Of a DNA stretch of 64,000 nucleotides, positions 1-11,364 are shown one piece after another. Origin of the DNA: Batrachochytrium dendrobatidis JAM81 (Eukaryota; Chytridiomycota; Chytridiomycetes; Rhizophydiales); NCBI RefSeq assembly GCF_000203795.2, contig NW_006281113.1:566621-630620 (forward strand), written 5' to 3'. Both the position numbers and the translations under genes were made by a program. Under the pieces are notes generated by a model, which saw only the letters and a list, made by a program, of their open reading frames with translations, was not told where the DNA came from and made no database searches. Each line of letters opens with the position of its first letter. Within the stretch, counting starts at the first letter, position 1.

Positions 1-464
1 TTGGGCACAAGTTGAACGATTTGTGAGATCGTTAACCAAGACATTTGATCAAGTGGTTGTTACTACAGGACCATTATTCTTGCCTACTCAAGATGAGGAT
101 GGAAAATATTGGGTCAAGTATCAATTATTAGGCGATCCAGGAAACACTGCAGTGCCTACACACTTTTTCAAAGGCAAGTAATATATAAAATCATGAATTT
201 GTACAACTGAATGCTGACTTGAAATAAATAGTTATTGTAGCAACAGTCAAGAATCAGACATTTGCACAAGCATTTGTGCTTCCCAATCAAGTTATTCAAG
301 ATTCTCCTCCACTTACAGATTATATTGTTCCAGTTGAATACATTGAAAGAATGTCAGGATTGCTGTTATATCCAAACTTACAAATCAAGACACTTCCTCC
401 ATTGTGTGAGCGAGTCACTTGCGTTGTCAAGGCATTTAAAGAAGTCTTGAAAAATAAGAAATAA
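1..464 (+). CDS. NUC1: Mitochondrial endonuclease G / NUC1, 3' part (partial)
   Basis: C-terminal part of a DNA/RNA non-specific endonuclease of the EndoG/NUC1 family, a Mg-dependent mitochondrial nuclease. Exons are 2-173 (open at the window edge) and 232-464. The visible protein starts WAQVERFVRSL and runs through VVTTGPLFLP, KYQLLGDPGNTAVPTHFFK and, after the intron, VIVATVKNQTFAQAFVLPN, which is the family's typical order. The DRGH catalytic motif lies upstream of the window and cannot be checked. The intron (174-231, 58 bp) starts with GC instead of GT (AAAG then GCAAGT) and ends in TAG; splicing there restores the conserved F-K-V-I-V-A junction. The stop is 75 bp before the USO1 start on the same strand. 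Family assignment is strong; the mitochondrial location is inferred from the family. Confidence 0.88.
174..231 (+). other. GC-AG intron in NUC1
   Basis: The reading frame of the nuclease requires a junction between AAAG (ending at 173) and TTATTGTA (from 232). The intron begins GCAAGTAA, which is the classical consensus of GC donors, and ends AAATAG. A CTGAC branch-like motif lies about 17 bases before the acceptor. No GT donor nearby restores the conserved F-K-V-I-V-A sequence. Confidence 0.75.
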
Positions 465-539
465 ATTGTTGAATTCAAAGTCGTGATTTGAGCTTCGCGT
501 GAGTTTCCTTCGCTGTCATCAACTTCAGTTTCTATTATC

Positions 540-3500
540 ATGGATTTTTTAATGTCTGGATATTCTGCTCTAAAAGGTCAAAAGGGTCAACCTCAATCAC
601 CACAGGAAACTATCGATAAATTATGTGATAGAGTCATGAACTCTACTTTACTCGAAGATCGACGAGCTGCTGTTCAGGTTTTAAGAGGTCTTGCTAGGGA
701 CTGGCAGCTGGTGAGTGGTTTCATCAAACTGTCTTGAACTCTGGCCAGGATTTTCATAAGAAATAAGAACTTATTTTAGTACTGGAACCTCATACAGACT
801 TTTCATGTGCAGTTTATACATGAACAGATTAGTCAATCTAACTCATTACTTGATATTACATTCACTTTATCTGGATTCTATTGTGAATCTGTCTAGGATG
901 TTGGTACCAAAGCCATGAGTGCTTTAATCAATGTACTCAAGTCGGATCGTATGGATGTTGAGATCATCAAATCCACTCTCGAAACCCTCAATATTCTGTG
1001 TGCTCAGGAAGTAAGACCAGTTGGATTGTATCGTCTTTTTCAATACTGTGTTGACTTTTTGTAATGGCGACCATTGTGCTGTAATTCAGGCAACCACTCC
1101 AAAAACTACAGATCCAGCAAATAATGATGGTCATGATGTTGGCACTATGTTTACCGAAATATACACAAAGGTAATGGGTTTCACTTGATTCATGAACAAT
1201 GAATGCTTGCCAATATTTAATACTGGTTGGCTTAGGATGCTGCAAATGTCACTCTGTTGTTGGATATTTTGGCCGAGCTCGACTTTTATGTTCGATTGGA
1301 CACTGTTCAGTTTTTGACTACTTTGCTCCACAATGCTGGCCCACATTTGCAAGACTGTGTTTTGACAAGTCCCATGGGAATTTCAAGGTAAATATCCCAG
1401 ATCTATGCTTGATTATCACTCTCAACTCCATTGATATTGACTCGATATTCTACTGCTACGTTTGTATACTTTAGACTGATTGATCTTCTCGATGATCGTC
1501 GTGAAATTATTCGAAATGGTAAATCAACTATACAGATTCTTATAACTTCACAAACTCTAATCTTTGTACAAATCATAATTTAGAGGGTTTATTGCTTTTG
1601 ATTTCTCTCACACAGTCCAATGCCGATATCCAAAAAATTATTGCGTTTGAAAACGCATTTGAACGACTCTTGTCTATTATTTTGGATGAGGGTGCAACAG
1701 ATGGTGGAATTATTGTACAAGACTGTCTACAATTGATGCAGAATTTATTGAGACACAATGTATCCAACCAGGTAAATCATTTATTTTGACAACTTTTTAT
1801 ACAGTTTGGATCTTGATTTAAACTGATTTTTTTAAATTCTAGAATCTATTTAGAGAAACAAGCTGCATCAAACAGCTTGGCAAGCTTTTAGTTTCAAAAG
1901 TGCTTTCGCATGATCATAACAATGCTACTGATCTCCCATTGACACATGAGCGGACTGAATGGACTGATCAAAAAATGGCCAATGTCAACTCTGTTTTAGA
2001 ACTAGTTTGTATTCTTGTGGCGGAAAAAAATCCCAATACATCCATGAATCAGGTATTGGTACTCGATCTGTCTTGGAATTGAAGATGCGTTCAACTTAAT
2101 TTTATTTTGGGTGCTTTTTACAGACTGCATTGGGACATGCCAATGTTATTGTTCCACTTTTTCAACTTGGTATGGCACTCCATGTGCCCACTCGTGTTCG
2201 TGCACAGGCTCTTTTCACTGTTGCTGATGCCATTCGTGGAAACTTGGTCAATCAAGAAACCTTTGGAAAATCAGTCATTACTGTTGTTACTCGACCTGAA
2301 CATGTCGGCGTTTCCAACCAAAAACAGTCTCCAGGTGCACCAAGACCAAGTATAATCAGTATTATTTTGGTTGCTATGGGTCGTGATCATATTTCCATTC
2401 GTGCTGCTGCTACTTATATTTTCCAGGCATGCTATACATGCATTGATTGTTTTTAGTATTATGCAGTTTTAATATTGATGCATGTTTGTTTCTAGGCATA
2501 TGTATACAAGAATCCTGATAGCCAACTTGCATTGGTTTCAACTTTTGTTCCACCTCCAGCGGACAATCCCAACAGTAACGCATTGGGTATGTGATGTTTG
2601 AACTGGCTGTATACGGATTGAGTTTCTGACAGACGGTTCATTTCAAATGCAATATATACGAGTTAGATTTACCCGTGTCGCCAGGATCTCTGCTTATTTC
2701 ATCGATTCTTGATTTGGACGAGTCACGAAAAGATTCGTTTATATCTTGGTTTGCTACTTCGATATTCCAGCACCTCATCCGAGATAACCGACAATCCAAA
2801 CAAACTGCAGCACTGATCAAATTTGAAGAAGGGGAGGAGCATATTTCATTGCTTCACAAGTGCATGTATACACTTCTTTGTGCTAGTCGTAATGGTGTGC
2901 ATTTACGTGTTCAAATTGGGCTATGGACTTTGCTTGCCCAATGGCTTTATGATTGTCCAAGAGCAGTCAAGGAATTTTTGACTGAAGGAAGCAACATGCA
3001 GTTTTTGGTTGAGCAAGTGAATCAATCTTCTGGTGTCAATGCTGTTGTACAAGGACTGGCTGCCTTTATCATTGGTCTGTGTTATGAGTTTAATGACGAC
3101 AGTGAGCCTGTGTTTTCAAGGTACTTTACACCATATCAACATCTATCCATGGGTTTGTCATGTAATGAGATTTTGAACCATTCTACAATAATCCAATAGG
3201 GCCAATATTCAAGGATTAGTCATGAGTCGTATTGGATCTGATGTTTTTCAAAGTCGTTTGGAACGACTTCGCGAATCTAAACAATTCAACAGTTCATTTC
3301 TGCATATTCTCAAGGTAAATGTGACATGTAGTGAAACCATTTGAAAACGTATGTATACACTCAAACCTTTTGTCTATTTTATAGAAGAACGAGATTGTGG
3401 ATCCAAAGAATGGACCAGAAATTTACTTTGATCACTCTTTTGTTGAATTCTTTAAATCTCATTATGGTATGTAATAGCCTAGATTTGTATTTTTAAAATG

Positions 3501-4011
3501 TGTGCTAATATAAAGCATGTTTGCCATTTGGTGATGTACAGATTTAATGATTCGATCCGTGACGACTGTTTTACCCAAAGACGCACCCCCTGGTCATCGT
3601 CATGGCGTTGATGAATCGAGTACCCATACCAATCATTTACGTGATAACTCGACTTCGCCAATGCATAATGGGTTCAATGAAGCAGCAGCAAATGAGATTG
3701 CTCAACACAAGGCAGCATTGGAAGCATTGGAAAAAACAGTAGCGTCCCAGCAAGAACACATAAAAAAGCTTGAATCCACGCTTGCACAATTCAATCAGCC
3801 AGAATCCAATAACTCCACACAAGTGAATCAACTCACCACCACGATAACCGAATTACAGCTTAGTCTAGATCAGGAGCGTGCCAAACGGCTAGAGATTGAG
3901 CAAGAGCAAGAAGATTTACTCGTTTGTTTTGCTGAACAGGACATGGAGAATTCTGAATTGAAGAATCGATTAAAAACCTATGGCGAGGTGTTTGAAGAGA
4001 ATGACGAATGA
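540..4011 (+). CDS. USO1: Uso1/p115 vesicle tethering factor
   Basis: General vesicular transport factor that tethers COPII vesicles at the ER-Golgi interface. Thirteen exons are read: 540-710, 897-1010, 1090-1170, 1236-1387, 1475-1518, 1584-1771, 1843-2052, 2124-2426, 2496-2586, 2667-3120, 3200-3314, 3385-3466 and 3542-4011. Together they give 824 residues in one frame. The start MDFLMSGYS..ETIDKLCDRV matches the start of the p115 head. The armadillo-like head has the hallmark IQKIIAFENAFERLL (exon 6), and the last exon is coiled coil (ALEKTVASQQEHIKKLES) ending in an acidic tail (DLLVCFAEQDMENSELKNRLK, EENDE). It is shorter than yeast Uso1, closer to animal p115. Intron 8 (2427-2495) appears to use a GC donor. 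All other introns are GT-AG and 60-190 bp. Confidence 0.93.
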
Positions 4012-4222
4012 ATTGAATATAAAGTGATGTTGAAAGTCTTGTAACAGGATTACATTGTAATTGTATTTTATATGAATACAAAAAAAACTGGTGATTGTAG
4101 AGTGTATGACAAGATGTAATATCTTGACTTGAAACTAATATGTTTCAAGGAAACGGAAATACCGATTTAATTCCATTCTGGTATAACTAGGCGAGTATTT
4201 ATAATCGTGTTTACAATGGAAA

Positions 4223-4245
4223 TTAACGTGAACACGACTGTAAAT
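4223..4245 (-). repeat. Copy of a dispersed 22-bp motif
   Basis: Reads TTAACGTGAACACGACTGTA followed by AAT. This is the reverse complement of the motif seen at 18946 and 33131 (TTTACAGTCGTATTCACGTA) with two or three changes. It lies in the 407-bp USO1-OAT intergenic region (4012-4418), in which nothing else was recognised. Confidence 0.5.
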
Positions 4246-4418
4246 TTCGTAATCAGATAGCGAACAGACTCTAAATAAACACAGAACATCGTGACCACAC
4301 AAGCAGCTTGAATACTGACAAGAACAGAGATTTGGGGACACAACGTCACGATTGGCAACTTCCCCAAATTCTTAACTTCTAACCCCTAAATTCTAGCCCA
4401 ACCACTAAAACAAACAGT

Positions 4419-6196
4419 ATGACTACTGCAACCAATGGAACTGCTCACGGCACTGTGTGCCAGGCCGCAACCAAGACTATTGCTGTTTTGGGAGAAGCTT
4501 CTCGTACCACGAATTCTCCTGAAAAGGGAAAGTCTTCAGAGGAGATCATTGCATTAGAGTATCAATATGGTGCTCACAACTATCACCCCTTGCCTGTAGT
4601 GTTTTCCTCTGCTCACGGCATTTATGTGACCGATCCAGAAGGTCGCACTTATATGGACTTCCTGTCTGCTTATTCTGCTACAAACCAAGGTGATTTGATT
4701 TTTATTGCTCTTGCTGACTAGTGACAACTGTTGTCAACTATCAATATCTGATCATGTGACGTATTATGGTCAATCAACAATTTGGCCGGTTTGATCGGTT
4801 GCTTTGAAATCATCAGGGATTCATTTCTTTTAAAAACAAATCCTTAATGACTCGATTTGATCCGTGCTTATTCCTGTGCATGTTGTTCATCTAATCTCGT
4901 AAATTCGCCGTTGATTTTACATTTGATTTCCAAGCATCCAATGCAGAATACAAACCAAGTTTCAAATCAACTGAAATGATTAACACGTATGAATGGTTTA
5001 ATTAGGTCATTCGCATCCAAAGATTCTCAAGGCTTTGTCTGATCAAGCTGCCAAACTCGCCTTGTGCTCTCGCGCTTTTTACTCGGATACGTTTGGAAAC
5101 TATGCCAAATATATTACCGAGGTGGGTATCCTGTTCATCACTGATACCATCATACTTTGAGTCTAAATCATGTACATGTGTCTAGTATTTTGGATTTGAT
5201 ATGGTGCTGCCCATGAATACAGGAGCAGAAGCTGTTGAAACTGCTTTCAAACTTTCTCGCAAGTGGGGATATCTCAAGAAAAACATTCCAGCCAATGAGG
5301 CTATTATTATTGCATGTGGAAACAACTTTCACGGAAGAACCATTTCTATTATTTCCATGTCCAACGATCCAGATGCAACCAATGATTTTGGTCCATTTGT
5401 TCCAAACATTACTAGCATCTGTCCTGCAACGGGAAAACGCATCAACTACAATGATGCTGATGCACTCGAAGTTGCATTCAAATCCCATGGTGACAAGATC
5501 TGCGCATTCCTTGTAGAACCCATCCAAGGCGAGGCAGGAATTTTCGTTCCTGATGAGGGTTATCTTACCCGCTGCTACAATCTTTGCAAACAGTACAACA
5601 TTCTTTTTATTGCTGATGAGATTCAGACTGGTTTGGCACGTACTGGTAAGCTGTTGGCTATTGATCATGAAGGAATCAAGCCAGATATTTTGATCTTGGG
5701 CAAGGCTTTGTCGGGAGGTTTGTATCCTGTTTCTGCCGTTCTTGCCAACAAGGATATCATGCTTTGTCTGAAACCAGGCGAACACGGAAGCACGTATGGT
5801 GGTAACCCACTTGGATGTGCTGTTGCTATGGCTGCTCTCGAAGTCATCAAGGAAGAAAAGTTGGCTGAGCGTGCTGAATTCATGGGCCAAAGGTTCCGAG
5901 CTGGACTTGAATCTCTTCACTCCCCTTTGATCTCGATTGTTCGTGGCAGAGGACTTCTCAATGCCATTGTTATTGATGAAACCAAAAGTGACAAAACGGC
6001 TTGGCATATCTGTCTTTTACTAAAGCACTATGGTCTGCTGGCTAAACCCACACACCAAAACATCATCCGTCTTGCTCCACCACTCTGCATCACTGAAGAA
6101 CAAGTCGACCAAGGAGTAAAGATCATCGGCAAGGTGTTGACGGAGATTGTCGCTATGAAAATCAAGGACATTCCTGGGCTTGAAAGCGATCATTGA
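4419..6196 (+). CDS. OAT: Ornithine aminotransferase
   Basis: PLP-dependent class III aminotransferase converting ornithine and 2-oxoglutarate to glutamate semialdehyde and glutamate in arginine catabolism and proline formation. Exons are 4419-4689, 5006-5121 and 5186-6196, giving 465 residues. Diagnostic pieces are [40 protein letters not shown] near residues 50-92, the cofactor motif [16 protein letters not shown] (Asp 273) and the Schiff-base lysine in LGKALSGG (Lys 302). [16 protein letters not shown] follows. The length is typical for the family. There is no obvious mitochondrial presequence; the first 45 residues are rich in Thr, Ala and Ser. Fungal enzymes (CAR2) are cytosolic, so that location is likely. 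Intron 1 is unusually long here (316 bp). The gene converges on the J-protein gene, with 329 bp between the two stops. Confidence 0.95.
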
Positions 6197-6525
6197 TTCC
6201 AGCCAAGAATTGCCTAGTTATGGTCACTCAACTTATTATTTTATGCATATCCATTTCATTTGCGTTGCTCAACCCTATCCAAAGCATAATTTATTAAAGT
6301 TGATTTTTGTTGATGTTGTCGAGTGTGTCCATTCTAAAAGGATTGGTTTATCGTTGATGGTTGAAATTGTACACTATTATTTTATACTCGGTCCATGTCG
6401 CGATATTGTCGTTGAAACCAACACTCTAGTAGTCATGATTCCAAGAAACCAACACTTTGAAGAGTCTATTTTACATGATCATTCAAGTATTTAAATTTGA
6501 TACACAAAATACATTTTCAATTTGA

Positions 6526-8128
6526 TCAACTTTCATTATTCCATTGATCAACACGTTCGCAGTTGGGTAGCCGCATTCCTTGAGCTCGTTTTAGCATTTT
6601 TTTGTCTACTCCGAATAATCCGTACGATTGTTGGATTTGGAATCTTTTATTTTCCAGTTCGCTTCGACATCCTCGTTCCAAGGCTTGGAGATAAGCTTTT
6701 TCCACAGAACCCTCCAACACTTTTGTTTTGGATTCACTTGAAGCCCAGTTGGATTTAAAGTGTTCAGAGTTGACATAGTATGGAACTTTGTGGATTGAAG
6801 TGGTGTGTTGTTCAGGATAATCTCTAGATTTGGTGAATGAAAAGGCATCCGGTTGGGTTGAAGAAAGCAACGAAGCTAGAGTAAATAGTCCTAAAAAGAT
6901 GACAGGAAGCATTTGGATGATTTGAAGAAGAGAACTGGAGTTGACTTGAGTTCCTTGACGTGCTTGTGCCTGACGGAACCGAGCTCTTGGCTGTGAGTTG
7001 GAGGAAAATGTATGAAACCCAGCTCCACCTATACGTCAAGAATGTACAAACGTGTCAGTATTCCAAATCAATGAGTAAATGGGATTGAAGCCAACTCACC
7101 AAATCCAGGGAAATCATCACCACCCATAAACATTCTGAATAGATCTTCAGGACTAATATCTCCTTCAAAGCGTTGACCATTGAAGCCACGGAATCCAGCA
7201 CCACCACGAGATGCAGCAGCAGCACCAGCTCTAGTATCTGGATCTATGCCGTATCGATCATAGTGTTCTTTTTTGTCAGAATCGCCTAAAACAGTGAATG
7301 CGTGACTGATTGCCTTGAATGCTTCATCAGTTCCAGGAGCACCACATTTATCAGGATGAAATTGCAATGCAAGCTAAATACACCAGTCAATAAAGAGTCG
7401 AATATCCACACAAGTCATACAAGCAACACACCTTGCGATATGCCTTTTTGATATCTGATTCGCTGCAGTCTTTTTCTAAACCCAAGATACCATACAAATC
7501 ACCTTTGGTTTTAAAAGCACGAATTTTCTTGATTCCCTTGACTTGAAGATCTGTGAATGGTCTCGATGATTCATCTTCTTGTGCAGCCGTAGGTTTAGAT
7601 GACGATGAGGAATGAGTTTCAGAAGTAGATGAATGTCTTTGACGAAGATTTGGACCTGTGGAAGTAGATGAAGGTTTTGTATCGGCAGTAGATGATTGAT
7701 TATTTAAAAACTCGAGCTAAAGCACAGATTGCAGAATGAAATGAAATCCAGAACAACAAGAATGAGATATAGAATTAGTAAAAGAATTCAACGAGTGCAT
7801 GACCAACAAAAGGGGCGTTATAGCCAGACACTCATACAGGGAGGTTTTCAACAACATTTTAGAATAGAATTCTAGTTCAAGACATTCACTAGTGATGTTG
7901 AAACAGAAACTTGACTAGAATGAACTTGATAAACAGTAATGATGACCAACAAAGCACTTTTTTCTAACTAGTGCATCAACACTCATAGCAACACACCCAT
8001 GTTTGAGTTTCTGTAGAAACATCCAATGCAATAGCCTTGTTGGCAAACTTTAATGCAGCAACTGTTTCACCAGCTGCAAACTTCTTTTTGGATATTTCCA
8101 AACATCGCAAAGACTCGTCTCGATTCAT
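6526..8128 (-). CDS. ER membrane J-domain protein (DNAJB12/14-like, DUF1977)
   Basis: Hsp40 co-chaperone of the ER membrane. Exons on the minus strand are 8128-7997, 7716-7432, 7373-7100 and 7028-6526, giving 397 residues. The N-terminus (MNRDESLRCLEISKKKFAAG) is the short helical start typical of DNAJB12. The J domain begins [32 protein letters not shown], with the HPD tripeptide, followed by DEAFKAISHAFTVLGDSDKKEHYDRYG and the family signature FEGDISPEDLFRMFMGG. A single membrane segment (IIQMLPVIFLGLFTLASLLSS) precedes a C-terminal DUF1977 domain with VPYYVNSEHF and CRSELENKR. Such proteins recruit Hsp70 to the ER surface for membrane protein quality control. All three introns are GT-AG; the first is 280 bp. 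Function is inferred from family architecture. Confidence 0.92.
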
Positions 8129-8240
8129 GAGTATGTACAAGTAAGTCTTGCAGTAACAATGTCAAGATGAATTCAACACTCGATTTTCTTGATCAAATAT
8201 CTGGTAAAGTGTTGTATAAAACGTTGAATTCAAGTTTTAT

Positions 8241-9506
8241 TCAGTTTACAAAAGATAAAATTCCACAAGTGCTTATCCAAACCACACACAGCATAAATCC
8301 TCTTAGAATGAATCCGGATGAATACATGATTGAACTATTGGATTGTTGCGAAGGTGTCGCTTTGTTAACATGTGTTGTATTCGATCCTGTTATACTCATT
8401 CCATTTCCTAACATGCCTGCATTGGGTCCACTAAGAATCTTTCCATCCAAATCAGTCGTGCCTTCTTCCAACAGATTAGCATGAACTGCAATAGATATAC
8501 TCATGGCTGGATTGAGTGTTACTCCAGTAACTTGATTGGAGAGTTTAGCAAATGAAATGGCATATTGGTCAAAGAAAGCCTTTTGATCCGCAGCATATCT
8601 ATCATACAGTATACGAATATTTAATTAAACTGTATGTTAAACCATTCAAGACTTTTATCATGAATCAAGTATACCTTTGAACAATAGGACGCAACTCTGG
8701 ATCATTGGCAATATCACAATCTACAGGAACAGGACAATGACCAGCCAACACTCGAATAAACACATCATTATCAAATACACCTGGAGTTGTATCAAACGGA
8801 ATATACGACTTGTTTGTAAGTTGAGGAGAGTTGGCTGCATGAATTCCACTATTCAATCAAGTTAGATTCAGTTAAGCTTTCTTATAAGACGTGACTTGAC
8901 TTACCCCATAGTATGACTTCCAGTTACCAAGACAACAATGTCTTCGTTTGTCCATCCCATGCGTTGTAGTTTGGGTTTGACAGTAAGATATCGTTCGTTT
9001 GCTTCAGGGATCCTCCCTATGGGAGTTTGGGGAGTGGTGGTGTCAATTCTTCCAGGGGAGTAAGGAATATGTGGACCACCACAATGAGTTACTGATGTCA
9101 ATCCAGCAAGAGCAATTGTGTCAGCAGCCGACATATTGACAGCAGTATTCTGCTGAAACCTTGGAGCAAGCGATGCAAACAGTCCTGCATTCTCGCTCAC
9201 ATTAGCAAACGACCTAATTCCTGCATTGGCTCCGCCATAAAGTGCTGGAGCAACAGCATTGGGATCCCATGTTCCTGCATCATGAAATACAGCTCTAATC
9301 CACAACGCAGCGAGGTTTTTGGAAGGAGCATCTATTGGCAAGTCGGTATGAGAAATAAGACAGTTTCCTGGTGCTTGTAGAAAGAATTGGAATTGTTCTA
9401 CACCTGCTTGAGCTGCTTGTGGAGATCCTGCAATACCAATTCCTTGAGCTGATACAGTTATAGTATTTAAAAACAGTGTTGTTAAAAAGAACTTTATCAA
9501 TGACAT
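8241..9506 (-). CDS. Secreted heme peroxidase (plant/fungal superfamily)
   Basis: Exons 9506-8905, 8848-8675 and 8598-8241 give 377 residues. A signal peptide (MSLIKFFLTTLFLNTITVSA) is followed by a peroxidase domain. The distal motif LWIRAVFHDAGTW has Arg 71 and His 75. The proximal heme ligand His 198 is in VTGSHTMG. TTPGVFDNDVFIRVL follows, as in class I/II enzymes. The C-terminus has a serine/asparagine-rich stretch and a hydrophobic tail (GFMLCVVWISTCGILSF), suggesting a GPI anchor or membrane tether. Another ATG lies in frame at 9567-9569, but the chosen Met puts the signal peptide at the very start. Activity is likely because the heme residues are present; the substrate is unknown. It is divergently arranged with the next gene (396 bp between starts). 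Confidence 0.85.
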
Positions 9507-9902
9507 GTCAAACAATTCGTATTGAATAGTGAATGGATTATAACAAGACAAAAAGGAATAAGAACGCATAAAATCATTTCAAATCCATTTTGATGTTTGA
9601 AACTGCGCCAAACTATTTTGTTACATTCTAAAAGCACAGTTTACAATACAAACTTTTTATGAATAAAATGTTCAAGTTTACAATAAAATAAAATGCAAGA
9701 CACGATCAATGTTCTTGTCATTCAAGTTTGATATTTAAAAAAACTATTTCTCATGAAAATCTCTCTTGTTGTTTCTCTTGTTTCTATTCTTATTTCTGTC
9801 CTTCATTCTTGTTGTAATTCATCAATTTTAATCAATTTATTTTGGGTTAAAATCTAAATTTGACATTCAATATTTTTCTTGTTTCTTGTTTATAATCCAA
9901 CA

Positions 9903-10733
9903 ATGGATCAAGAACATACTTCGTCTTGGCCTTTTCAACCCCCTCATGGACTTGAAAAGATTCCTTACACTTCTTCATCACTTCCTGTATCCAATCCTCT
10001 CACATTCTCTGCTTCTAAATCAGATTCATCATCTAATGAAACTGAACTATGGCTGTTTCGAGTCCCAATGCATGTAAGTTCTTTTATGTACTCTTTCAAA
10101 CTAATGAAACAAGAGTCTTATTCGATTCATTCAGTTTAAAATAGATGATTTGGAATCAGTCAATATTTCTGAAACAATCACTACAGAACCTATTCAATCC
10201 AAGTCCTCAAAAGATCATTCCACCTACAATATGATTCAACTCTTACCCAACACAAACCCAGAAACACACATGAAATTGGTAGATGTAGGTGAAATGGCAA
10301 CCATGTCAATTCTACATCCTTCAGATGTGCATCAAGGTATGCGTGTGGGAAAAAGAGCATTTGATCGGATTGTGCAGATTGTACCAAGTCATCGAGTTGA
10401 TCCAGTATTGCAAGAAGATACATTGATCAATCAAGGTCTCAAGGCTTTGGATGTACCTTATACTCCACGAACTCCAAAAACCGGACTCGAATTGCAATCA
10501 TTGCCATTTGGGTTTCATTCTGGTAAGATGAATGCTCAACATTGAGTGGATGATGTATATATTAAATTGTTTTTGTTATAGGTGAACGGCTGGTCAAGAT
10601 TTCCAAAAAAAGATCTGCACATTCATCATCATCAGTATCTGAAACAGCCACTTTACCTATAAAAATCAAATCTAAAGGTGTAACCCCTTCCAAGAGCAAC
10701 CCCAAAGTTAAAAAGTCCAAAAAAACTGAATAA
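9903..10733 (+). CDS. Probable RNA polymerase I subunit A34.5-like protein
   Basis: Exons 9903-10073, 10135-10522 and 10582-10733 give 236 residues. The protein has ELWLFRVPMHFKIDDLESV near residues 48-66, which fits the 'WLIK-P-F-L' start of the A34.5/CAST dimerisation domain. The middle carries a beta-rich segment with TYNMIQLLPN and VGEMATMSILHPSD, and PFGFHSGERLVKI is near the end of the domain. The tail is lysine/serine rich (KISKKRSAHSSSS..KVKKSKKTE), as in A34.5 proteins. Family members dimerise with A49 and stimulate Pol I elongation. The call rests on pattern and architecture only and similarity is weak, so another nuclear basic protein is possible. Splice phases are consistent across all three exons. 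Confidence 0.55.
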
Positions 10734-11364
10734 ATATCGAGTGAATGGTTGATTGCAACCCAATCCAAAAATAATAGAATTGAAGTGATGAAACAAAAAG
10801 TGTAATAATCAATTGTCATGTATTTAAAAAGTAACAATCCAATCACAAAGATGGTGTTGAATCAAGTAATGCGACTCGACACAAATCTAGTACTTTTTTT
10901 AAAGTTCAAGAGTCTGCACGTTTGCGTTGCCATCTTTATTGATGATCAGATCTTGATTGGTTTATAATTGCCAACAGATAAATATTTATTTACATTTCAG
11001 GTCAATTTCATCATGATTTGAAACCAGACTGCTGTTGTAGCATTTCAAACGGAGTTTTTTTGTAAAACTTTACAATTGGTTTAGTTGGTGTACAGATATA
11101 CAAGAGACTGTTGAAACCCATCAATACAAAATCAAGGATTGTCTTGTATCGAGTCGAGAGAATCAATGGATCGTGTCAACAAGTCAGATTGTTATCGTGA
11201 CACACACAATAGACGATCTTGTCATTCAAATCAACAATTGTGTTGATATTCTGAAATCAATATCAAGAATAACAGTTTCTTATTCCTATTGTTGCAGCCA
11301 TAACGTGATTTCCTGAGGGTTTGAATTAATAACTAATTTGAGTCTAGAGAGTCCGACTTTATCC
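10734..11364 (+). other. Intergenic region, no gene seen
   Basis: 631 AT-rich bases between the A34.5-like gene and GGPP synthase. No coding stretch with a plausible product and no repeat shared with the rest of the window was noticed. Confidence 0.5.
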
